From assembly GCF_013364155.1 (NCBI RefSeq), contig NZ_CP054916.1:6321001-6385000 (forward strand): DNA of 64,000 nucleotides, read 5' to 3'. The notes under the pieces were generated by a model. The model saw nothing but the letters and a program-made list of their open reading frames with translations, was not told the DNA's origin and ran no database searches. Below, piece after piece: positions 44,727 through 51,311 of the stretch. The DNA comes from Streptomyces sp. NA02950 (GTDB taxonomy: Bacteria > Actinomycetota > Actinomycetes > Streptomycetales > Streptomycetaceae). Position numbers and translations under genes: made by a program. Position 1 is the stretch's first letter; every line of letters starts with the position of its first letter.

Positions 44727-45550
44727 CGCACCCCCGCACCCGCGCCGCGCACGTTCTCGTCGAGCCACCGTGTGAACGTCTCGCGGTCCCGGGCGATGGG
44801 GTCCCACGCCTGGTAGAAGGCGTTGTCGCGGACCGAGTACCCGGCGGCGTACGAGGGGTGGGCGCCACCGGGGACCACACACACCGCGTCGATCACCCAG
44901 GTCGGCAGCACCACCCCGCCCGGCCGCGGCTCCAGCCGTTCCACGATCTCCTCCACGGTCACCAGCACCCGCCGCGCCGCGAGCGCGGCCTCCTTCTGCA
45001 CCCCGGTCAGCCCCCACAGCTGGACATTGCCCTCGCGGTCGGCGCGTTGCGCGTGGATCACGGTGACATCCGGGTTGAGCGCGGCCACCGCGGCCAGCTC
45101 CTCGCCGGTGAACGGGCACACGACCGTGGACACGGTGTCCGTACGGGCCGGGAGGTCACTGCCGCGATAGCCGCGCAGCACGGCGAACGGCAGCCGGGAG
45201 GCGCCCGCCACATAGCGGTTGGCCATGCCCGCGTGGCTGTGTTCGTCCAGCTCCAGCGGGCGCGGCCAGCCGTTCTCGACGGCGTCGCGGAAGCGGTGCA
45301 GCGAACCCACGCCGGGGTTGCCGCCCCAGGAGAAGACCAGTCTGCGCACCAGCCCGGCGCCGATCAGCTGGTCGTAGATCACGTCCGGGGTCATCCGGAC
45401 GAGGGTGAGATCGGTGATGCCCTGGCGGATGACCTCGTGCGCGGCGGCGTACGGGATCAGATGGGTGAAACCCTCCATCGCCACGGTGTCCCCGTCCCGG
45501 ACGAGGTCCGCCACGGCGTGGTGCAGGCTGCGGATGTCGGCCATCGTCAC
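44723..45550 (-). CDS. pcaI: 3-oxoadipate CoA-transferase subunit A
   Basis: This is a 275-residue alpha subunit (DGDTVAMEGFTHLIPYAAAHEVIRQG; FSWGGNPGVGSLHRFRDAVE; VIHAQRADREGNVQLWG). It is first gene of the pcaIJFHGBD operon. GTG 45550 or ATG 45544 are the possible starts. Two dyad sites at 45567 and 45686 lie between it and the divergent MarR gene, so expression should be induced by protocatechuate through that regulator. Confidence 0.92.
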   Translation of the reverse strand: MTMADIRSLHHAVADLVRDGDTVAMEGFTHLIPYAAAHEVIRQGITDLTLVRMTPDVIYDQLIGAGLVRRLVFSWGGNPGVGSLHRFRDAVENGWPRPLELDEHSHAGMANRYVAGASRLPFAVLRGYRGSDLPARTDTVSTVVCPFTGEELAAVAALNPDVTVIHAQRADREGNVQLWGLTGVQKEAALAARRVLVTVEEIVERLEPRPGGVVLPTWVIDAVCVVPGGAHPSYAAGYSVRDNAFYQAWDPIARDRETFTRWLDENVRGAGAGVR

Positions 45551-45566
45551 ACCGTTCCATAGGTGC

Positions 45567-45697
45567 TCAGTGTGCTGATTATTCTCTCGCCTTCCCGTAC
45601 GCTGCCATCGGGTGGTGTCCTCGTCAAGAGGAGTCTAGGTCGAGGACGGCCGCTCGACAGGGGTTCTTCCGCAGGGCAGAATTACTCAGTGCACGGA
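45567..45697. promoter_or_regulatory. Two MarR-type operator sites between pcaI and pcaV
   Basis: TCAGTGTGCTGA (45567-45578) and TCAGTGCACGGA (45686-45697) are related dyads sharing TCAGTG with complementary right halves. One lies 17 bases before pcaI, the other 29 bases before the regulator gene, fitting control of both divergent promoters by one MarR dimer. Confidence 0.6.
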
Positions 45698-45725
45698 CTA
45701 AATGCGAGGGTAGGGAGGCCGGGGC

Positions 45726-46163
45726 ATGGGCGCGGTCGATCTGAGCACCCATCCCGGGCATCTGGCCCGCAGGCTCCAGCAGGCGCACTCCCTGCTGTGG
45801 AGCGCGATGGTGTCCGAGGAGACCACCTCACCGCAGTTCGCCGTGCTGAACGCGCTGGTGGACCAGCCCGGGATCGATCAGCGCACCCTCAGCGGCCGGA
45901 TCGGCCTGGACCGCTCCACCACCGCCGACCTGGTGGCCCGGCTCGCCCGGCGCGGACTGCTGGAGCGGGTGCGCGATCCGCGGGACGGACGGCGCAATGT
46001 GCTGCGGCTGACGGACGAGGGGGAGTGTGCGCACCGCAAGCTGGTCACCCGCACCGCCCGGATGAACCGGGTCTTCCTCGCCCCGCTGGACGAGACCGAG
46101 CGCGAGACCCTGCTGCGGCTGATCGGGCGGGTGGCGGCGGCGGCCGAGGAGTTGCGCGCGTAA
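45726..46163 (+). CDS. pcaV: MarR family regulator of the pca operon (PcaV-like)
   Basis: This is a 145-residue MarR protein with winged helix in the centre (IDQRTLSGRIGLDRSTTADLVARLARRGLLERVRDPRDGRRNVLRL). Divergent position next to pcaI is the same as pcaV in S. coelicolor, a protocatechuate-responsive repressor. In that protein Arg15 is the ligand-binding residue as I recall, and Arg is also residue 15 here (GHLARRLQQAH). It should release the operon when protocatechuate is present. Confidence 0.88.
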   Translation: MGAVDLSTHPGHLARRLQQAHSLLWSAMVSEETTSPQFAVLNALVDQPGIDQRTLSGRIGLDRSTTADLVARLARRGLLERVRDPRDGRRNVLRLTDEGECAHRKLVTRTARMNRVFLAPLDETERETLLRLIGRVAAAAEELRA

Positions 46164-46273
46164 GGCGCACCCCCGGGCCGCTGTGGCCGCCACCGGCCTT
46201 CGGCCCGCGGTGCTGTCGGGCCCAGGCCCCCGCGCCCCGACGTCCCCGGCCGTCGGGCGGCGGGCGGCGGCGC

Positions 46274-47071
46274 TCAGCCGTGTGCCGGGCGGGTGGCGAC
46301 CACGACCGTGGCCTCCCGCTCCTCGCACTCGGCCACCGTGGGCAGCAGCCCGTCCCGGGTGACGATCTCCACGGCCGCGGGCGCCTGGCGTCCGCTGGTC
46401 TCGAAGAGCAGGCTGCCGCCCGGCGCCAGCCATCCGGCCGCCGCGGCGGTCACCCGGCGCAGTACGTCGAGCCCGTCCGTCCCGCCGTCCAGCGCCACCA
46501 GCGCCTCGTGGACCCGGGCCTCCGGCGGCAGCAGCCCGACCTTCGCGGTGGGTACGTACGGCACATTGGCCAGCAGGACGTCGACCCGTCCGCGCAGCGC
46601 GGCGGGCAGCGGCTCGTACAGATCGCCCTCGTACACGGTGCCGCCCGCGGGCTCCACATTGCGGCGGGCGCAGCGCACCGCGGCGGGGTCGATATCCGTG
46701 GCGTACAGCTCGACCCGCTCCAGCCCCGCGGCCAGCGCGGCGCCCAACGCGCCCGATCCACAACACAGATCGACCACGACCGCCCCGGGCCGAGCCAGCG
46801 CGGCCGCCCGCTCGACGAGGAACTCGGTACGGCGCCGTGGGACGAACACACCGGGGTCGATGGATATCCGCAGCCCCCGGAACTCCGCCCAGCCGAGCAC
46901 CTGTTCCAGCGGAAGCCCGGCGGCGCGCCGGTCCACCATGGCGTCGATCTCGGCCGGAGTACGGGCGGTGGTGAGGATCAGCCGCGCCTCGTCCTCGGCG
47001 AACACACACCCGGCGGCGCGAAGACTGGTGACGACGGTGGAAAAGCTGATGATTGAAGGTGGAGCCGACAT
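46274..47071 (-). CDS. Putative protein N5-glutamine methyltransferase (PrmC/HemK-like)
   Basis: The 265-residue product from ATG 47071 (MSAPPSIISFSTVVTSLRAAG) has the PrmC N-terminal helical domain and a Rossmann SAM domain: VVDLCCGSGALGAALA binds SAM and ELYATDIDPAAVRCARRN the ribose. The catalytic NPPY is changed to NVPY (LLANVPYVPT). Substrate-binding arm motif GVFVPRRRTEFLVE is kept. It is a second, diverged PrmC paralogue rather than the release-factor methyltransferase next to prfA, and its target is unknown. Confidence 0.82.
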   Translation of the reverse strand: MSAPPSIISFSTVVTSLRAAGCVFAEDEARLILTTARTPAEIDAMVDRRAAGLPLEQVLGWAEFRGLRISIDPGVFVPRRRTEFLVERAAALARPGAVVVDLCCGSGALGAALAAGLERVELYATDIDPAAVRCARRNVEPAGGTVYEGDLYEPLPAALRGRVDVLLANVPYVPTAKVGLLPPEARVHEALVALDGGTDGLDVLRRVTAAAAGWLAPGGSLLFETSGRQAPAAVEIVTRDGLLPTVAECEEREATVVVATRPAHG

Positions 47072-47201
47072 GGAAGCCTTTCGGAATCCCTGAGGGCGCT
47101 CCCGACGGTCAGCTATCCCGTGTATCCCTGAGGTGAGAGCACCCAGCCTGAACTGGCGTTGATGGGTCTCACCTCCTCGGTGCGTACGGGTGACGGCCAC
47201 A

Positions 47202-48050
47202 TTACCCGATGAGCGCCCGCCGGGCCTCGTGGATCAGGCGGTGGGCGTCGGCGCCGAAGACGGCGGATTCGCGGAGGGTGTTCCAGGCGCGCAGGTAGAG
47301 GGCGATGCTGTCGGCGTCGTTGATCCAGAGTTCCGCGTGCCAGTCCTCGACGAGCACCAGTCTTTCGTCGTGGATCCAGAATCCGTTGGCGGGCTGGATC
47401 TTCAGGGACGCGGTGAAGGGCACGATGCCCAGCTCGACGGTGTCCAGGCCGATGACGCTCATCAGGCGGTCGAGCTGGGCGGCGAGGACTGACGGTGGGC
47501 AGACGCGAGCGCGGAGCGCCCCTTCCCACATGATGATCCGGTACCGCTTGCGGGAGTCGTACAGCCCTTCCTGGCGCTTCACCCGGGCACGGACCGCAGC
47601 CTCGGTGTCGCGTGGAGACTTGTGCAGGTCTGCGTTCTGGATGAACACCGCGCGTGCGTAGTCGGCTGTCTGGAGTGTGCCCGCCACGAGACAGTTTTCC
47701 CAGATGCGCAGCGTGGTCGTGCGGTCGTGTTCAGCGGTGATCGCGTCCTGTACGGGCTTGTGCCCTGCGGCGAGTTGGCGGCGCCACGATCGGATGTGGG
47801 ATTTCAGCCCATTGAACCGGGAGAGCAGTTCCTCGGCAGCCTCCGGCTGATCGGTTGCCGTGGCCCAGGCGCGCAGATCCTCGGCTGTCGCGGTCTGGCG
47901 CCCATTCTCCAGTTTGTAGATCTTGGAGTGCGGCCAGCCCAGGCGTTCGGCGAGTTGCGTACCGGTGAGCCGACCCCCAGGACATGACGCACGCAGCTCC
48001 CGAAGCCGCGCTCCTAGGGCCACCCGTGCCTGCTGAAAGTCAGTGCTCAC
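47202..48050 (-). CDS. XRE family regulator with DUF5753 domain
   Basis: A product of 282 residues starts at GTG 48050 (VSTDFQQARVALGARLRELR). HTH residues 25-70 read LTGTQLAERLGWPHSKIYKLENGRQTATAEDLRAW; the DUF5753 ligand domain follows (ENCLVAGTLQTADYARAVF, LDRLMSVIGLDTVELGIVPF, FWIHDERLVLVEDWHAELWI). It is cotranscribed behind a DUF6879 gene, the standard Streptomyces XRE/DUF6879 pairing whose role is still open. Confidence 0.9.
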   Translation of the reverse strand: MSTDFQQARVALGARLRELRASCPGGRLTGTQLAERLGWPHSKIYKLENGRQTATAEDLRAWATATDQPEAAEELLSRFNGLKSHIRSWRRQLAAGHKPVQDAITAEHDRTTTLRIWENCLVAGTLQTADYARAVFIQNADLHKSPRDTEAAVRARVKRQEGLYDSRKRYRIIMWEGALRARVCPPSVLAAQLDRLMSVIGLDTVELGIVPFTASLKIQPANGFWIHDERLVLVEDWHAELWINDADSIALYLRAWNTLRESAVFGADAHRLIHEARRALIG

Positions 48051-48071
48051 CGGTCACACGGTACTTGCTGC

Positions 48072-48818
48072 CTACGTGGTGAGCTCCGCTTCGAACGTGT
48101 CGTACCGCACGGCGTAGTGCCATGCCGCGTCACGAACCTGGAGATAGCGATTGACCGCCACCGGCTCCGTGATCACCTCGACGTTGAGCAGATTGTCGTC
48201 GTCATCGAAGTTTAGGAGGGCGACGAGCCGGGAGTCGAAGACCCAGAAGTCCTCGGCGGGCAGTCGCAGCCGGTCGGCATCCGCGCGCCACAGGTTGCGG
48301 ATGTCCTCTCCCGCGGCACAGTTCCGCTTGGCACCCTCAAGCAGATAGAGCTGCCCGGGAGTGGCCGGGTTGTCTACGATGCGGACACGCTCAATGCGCT
48401 TGCCCTGCTCTGTCTGCGCCCGGACATTGGTGCACCACGGGCTGTCGTAATCCCATTCCACCGGCCCGCCCGCGACGAACTGCGCGTAGGTGTCGCTGGC
48501 TTCGTCGGAGCTGAACCTGCGGCGGGTCTCCAGTCGCCATGCGGTGTGGTCGAAGTTCTTGAAGAGATCGCCGAAGGCGTCCAGGTCGATGATGCGGGGC
48601 GTCCGGGTTACTTCCTTGGGCCCAAAGTCGACCAGCAGCTCCCGCGGCACCACGATCGGCACTTCTCCCTCGCCCAAGTGCTGGAGCTGGGCGATGTCAT
48701 CCGGGTCGGTGAGCGGTGTGCCGTGGACGACGATCTCTCCACTGTCCAGGTCTTCATGCACGGTGGGGCAGGCCCCATTGTGTGAGCCGGTGCCGCTGAA
48801 GCGCAGGCGTCGCGCCAT
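48072..48818 (-). CDS. DUF6879-family protein
   Basis: The 248-residue product from ATG 48818 (MARRLRFSGTGSHNGACPTV; RBS AAGGACG) has the DUF6879 body FKNFDHTAWRLETRRRFSSDEASDTYAQFVAG, then RVRIVDNPATPGQLYLLEGAKRNCAAGEDIR, and DFWVFDSRLVALLNFDDD. The first 70 residues are an extra N-terminal part. It lies 21 bases upstream of the XRE/DUF5753 gene in one operon. Members probably act as partners of the regulator; no enzymatic motif is visible. Confidence 0.82.
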   Translation of the reverse strand: MARRLRFSGTGSHNGACPTVHEDLDSGEIVVHGTPLTDPDDIAQLQHLGEGEVPIVVPRELLVDFGPKEVTRTPRIIDLDAFGDLFKNFDHTAWRLETRRRFSSDEASDTYAQFVAGGPVEWDYDSPWCTNVRAQTEQGKRIERVRIVDNPATPGQLYLLEGAKRNCAAGEDIRNLWRADADRLRLPAEDFWVFDSRLVALLNFDDDDNLLNVEVITEPVAVNRYLQVRDAAWHYAVRYDTFEAELTT

Positions 48819-48858
48819 GATCACGTCCTTCCTCGTTGATCTGGACACCTCGAGCATG

Positions 48859-48951
48859 GCGCACCCATGGGTGCGCTCGGTACCGATTCGCTGACCCTGC
48901 GTGAGATCAATCGAGAACATCCCTCCCAGAGTCGAGAACATTCGAGAACAT
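48859..48951. promoter_or_regulatory. 18-bp palindrome and three 10-base iterons upstream of DUF6879-XRE operon
   Basis: GCGCACCCATGGGTGCGC (48859-48876) is a perfect palindrome 40 bases before the DUF6879 ATG. Beyond it TCGAGAACAT is repeated at 48911-48920, 48932-48941 and 48942-48951, offsets of 21 and 10 bases, that is on one face of the helix. Both lie between this operon and the divergent small genes. Confidence 0.65.
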
Positions 48952-49019
48952 TGCCTCGCGCACCCCAGCGCCCTCTCCCTAATGTCCCGTTCACGCAGAA
49001 ACGGCGGGAGAGGTGAGCG

Positions 49020-49325
49020 ATGAGAATCCGCGAACAAGACATCGAGGCGCTGGGTGCCGATGACCACGCCACGCCCAGGGCCGAGGCCCAGGCCGTGGCC
49101 GAACTGCTGCGCCAGGCTCTGCACCGCCTCGGTTTCAATCCGGACATCCCGCATGGCGTCAAAGGCGGGGAGCTGTACTGGCCGACCGTGCGCGGCGAAC
49201 TCACGGTGTCCGGCTATCCGTTGGTGGCCCTCGGCCGCATTCCGCTCGACAGCGCGAACCGGCTCGCGGACGTCCTGATGCGCGCCGCGCTGGAGGAGCA
49301 GACGAAGAAGGCCACCTCGCCCTAG
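49020..49325 (+). CDS. Small hypothetical protein divergent from DUF6879-XRE
   Basis: This is a 101-residue product after a clear RBS (GGAGAGGTGAGCG). Sequence is amphipathic (RAEAQAVAELLRQALHRLGF; GELTVSGYPLVALGRIPLDSANRLADVLMRAAL) with no family I recognise. It forms a plus-strand set with the Gly/Cys peptide gene and the gene at 49658, opposite the XRE pair. Confidence 0.6.
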   Translation: MRIREQDIEALGADDHATPRAEAQAVAELLRQALHRLGFNPDIPHGVKGGELYWPTVRGELTVSGYPLVALGRIPLDSANRLADVLMRAALEEQTKKATSP

Positions 49326-49427
49326 ATGGCGCGCAGCGCAGACCCCCGTACCGGCTGGACCGGAGCCCTGCCAGGTCGAGCCCAGCCGGAACGGGTGCAC
49401 GTGCACGACGGCGCGAGGAGAGTCCCC

Positions 49428-49589
49428 GTGCCGACAGCACAGAAGGGAATCATCCCCATGCGGCCGACAGGAGACAAGACCGTCTTACGTCAGGACCCGG
49501 ACGACGGCGACACCATGCCCGACACCGACGCGCCCTCGCCCCCTTCGGGCGGCGGCTGCGGTGGCGGTGACGGCTGCGGCCGTCGATAA
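49428..49589 (+). CDS. Short Gly/Cys-rich peptide (possible RiPP-like precursor)
   Basis: A GTG at 49428 with GAGGAGA six bases upstream gives a 53-residue peptide (ATG 49458, 43 residues, is an alternative). The front is an ordinary charged stretch (TGDKTVLRQDPDDGDTMPDTDAPSPPS) and the end is GGGCGGGDGCGRR. A leader-like acidic part followed by a short core of Gly and two Cys is how modified-peptide precursors look, but no YcaO, radical SAM, lanthionine synthetase or peptidase gene is adjacent. It could instead bind metal. Function unknown. Confidence 0.5.
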   Translation: MPTAQKGIIPMRPTGDKTVLRQDPDDGDTMPDTDAPSPPSGGGCGGGDGCGRR

Positions 49590-49657
49590 CCCCGGTAGGC
49601 AGGGCAGTCTCGGCCCATGCGCAGGGGCTGCCCTCTTCGGCCAGCGAAGGCGGCACA

Positions 49658-50074
49658 TTGCACCACCACCACGGCTACACCTGGCTCGGCTCAGGCCACG
49701 CCCTCCTGAAGGACGGCCCCAGACGACCCATCCACCCCGAGTTCACAAGCACCGAAGTCGTTCCCCTCGAACTCGCCCACTGGCTGCTCAAGCCCCCCTC
49801 CTTCATCCGGGGAACCTGGCCCGACCCCGCCCAGGCCGCCGACTGGTTCGGCAACCGGGCCCGCGAGCACGCCGCCTCCTTCGCCTCCGACCACGACCGC
49901 GCCCCCGAAACGCTGTCCGCGAAGATTCAGGGCGCAGCCAACGCCGTCGCCGCGGGGGAGGATGTCGCCGGAGGGTGGTACCTCACCGGGCAGCGGTTTC
50001 TCTCCGTGTGCCTGATCGCCTGCGGTCCCCACCGCTTACGCCCCGAAATGCCCTGCCCACAGCGGCGGACGTGA
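49658..50074 (+). CDS. Hypothetical protein following the Gly/Cys peptide gene
   Basis: A 138-residue frame from TTG 49658 starts with four His (HHHHGYTWLGSGHALLKDG). It has coherent aromatic/aliphatic segments (STEVVPLELAHWLLKPPSFIRG, QAADWFGNRAREHAASFASDH, GGWYLTGQRFLSVCLIACG) and so looks like a real folded protein. I recognise no domain. It is 68 bases downstream of the peptide gene on the same strand, so it could act on or with that peptide; this is only inference. Confidence 0.55.
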   Translation: MHHHHGYTWLGSGHALLKDGPRRPIHPEFTSTEVVPLELAHWLLKPPSFIRGTWPDPAQAADWFGNRAREHAASFASDHDRAPETLSAKIQGAANAVAAGEDVAGGWYLTGQRFLSVCLIACGPHRLRPEMPCPQRRT

Positions 50075-50099
50075 GGGGCCCCGCGGCCCCTGACGACCG

Positions 50100-50894
50100 C
50101 TACGGCACCGGTGTGATGCCCCCGTCGACCCGCAGATTGGTCCCGTTGACGTAGTCGGCCAGCGGGCTGGCCAGATAGGCCACCGCGGCGGCGATGTCCT
50201 CACCGGTGCCCAGCCGTCCGCTCGGGTTCGGCGCGTACTCCCGCGTCACCCGCCGTTCGATCGCGGGCCAGTCGCCCTCCCAGCCCTCCTCGGCCGCGCG
50301 CTCCTCGAACATGCGGCGCATCCCGGGGCTCACGACGACCCCCGGGCTGACGGTGTTCGCGGTGATCCCGGTGCCGGACAGATGGCGGGCGAGGCTGGTG
50401 GTGGCGTTGACCACGGCCGCCTTGGCCGCCGAGTACTCGACCATGTTGGGCAGCGCGGTGACGGCCGCGCGGCTGCCGACGTTGATGACCCGGCCCCAGC
50501 CGCGCTCGCGCATCCCGGGCACCAGGACGCGGACCATCCGGACCGCGGAGAGCAGATTGCCGTTCATGGCCGTCAGCCAGTCCTCGGGCGTGGCGGAGTC
50601 CCAGTCGTGTTCGGCGAACGGGCCCGCGTTGTTGACCAGGATGTCCGTACCCCACTCCGCCGCCCGCCGGGCCACCCGCGCGGCGGACTCGTCATCGCCG
50701 AGGTCGCCGAGCACCGCCTCGGCCCGCGCGCCCGCCCCGCGCAGCGCCGCCACGACCTCCTCGGCCCGCGCCGCTTCGCGGCCGTGCACCAGCACCGCGC
50801 AGCCCTCGGCCGCCAGCAGGCGGGCGATCGAGGCGCCGATACCGCCGCTGCCACCGGTCACCAACGCACGCTTCCCCGTGAGCCTCAGATCCAT
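50100..50894 (-). CDS. Short-chain dehydrogenase/reductase
   Basis: The 264-residue classical SDR shows cofactor loop TGGSGGIGASIARLLA, ILVNNAGPFAEHD, catalytic Ser-Tyr-Lys in VINVGSRAAV...YSAAKAAVV, and C-terminal DYVNGTNLRVDGGITPVP. The HGREAARAEE after strand two suggests NADPH. FabG-like in form, but substrate unknown. Monocistronic, next to nirD on the same strand. Confidence 0.9.
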   Translation of the reverse strand: MDLRLTGKRALVTGGSGGIGASIARLLAAEGCAVLVHGREAARAEEVVAALRGAGARAEAVLGDLGDDESAARVARRAAEWGTDILVNNAGPFAEHDWDSATPEDWLTAMNGNLLSAVRMVRVLVPGMRERGWGRVINVGSRAAVTALPNMVEYSAAKAAVVNATTSLARHLSGTGITANTVSPGVVVSPGMRRMFEERAAEEGWEGDWPAIERRVTREYAPNPSGRLGTGEDIAAAVAYLASPLADYVNGTNLRVDGGITPVP

Positions 50895-50939
50895 ACAAGG
50901 GACCCTAACCGCCCCTCACTTCACTCAGGCCACAACGGG

Positions 50940-51311
50940 TCACACCAGGCCCGGCACCCGGCTCTCGGTGCGGGTCGTGTACGCCGTGACGGTCACCGTC
51001 TCGTCGTCCAGGCAGCGACCGGTCTCTAGGTCGAAGCGCTGCTTCAGCAGCGGCGAGGCCACGAACGGACGCCCGCCCGCGGTGCCCAGCAGTCCGCGCG
51101 AGAGCACATACGCGCCGGTGAACGGATCGCGGTTGCCTACGGCGTACGTACGCCCCGCGCGGTCCAGGAAGACCGCCACCTGGGTGCCGTCCGGCAGCAG
51201 CGCCGCCACCCCGCGTCCCGGGATGAGATCGGTCAGCTCGCAGATCGCGAACCACTTCTGGTCGACGAGGAGTTCCACACGGACATCGGTCCGCTCGGGA
51301 GCCATGGTCAT
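50940..51311 (-). CDS. nirD: Nitrite reductase (NADH) small subunit
   Basis: This 123-residue Rieske-fold protein (VELLVDQKWFAICELTDLIPGRGVAALLPDG, YAVGNRDPFTGAYVLSRGLLG, VASPLLKQRFDLETGRCLDD) lacks the Rieske Cys-His pairs, as normal for NirD. It assists the NirB flavohaem subunit in reducing nitrite to ammonium. ATG overlaps the nirB stop (ATGA), last gene of the GlnR-box operon. Confidence 0.93.
   Translation of the reverse strand: MTMAPERTDVRVELLVDQKWFAICELTDLIPGRGVAALLPDGTQVAVFLDRAGRTYAVGNRDPFTGAYVLSRGLLGTAGGRPFVASPLLKQRFDLETGRCLDDETVTVTAYTTRTESRVPGLV

Noticed and set aside
48911..48951. GAACAT repeats as a LexA/SOS box
   Set aside because: The actinobacterial LexA site needs GAAC-n4-GTTC; only direct GAACAT copies are present, with no inverted half.
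49428..49589. Naming the Gly/Cys-rich peptide as a lanthipeptide or thiazole-type precursor
   Set aside because: No FxLD-type leader, Ser/Thr-rich core or modifying enzyme (LanM, YcaO, radical SAM) is in the neighbourhood, so no RiPP class can be assigned.
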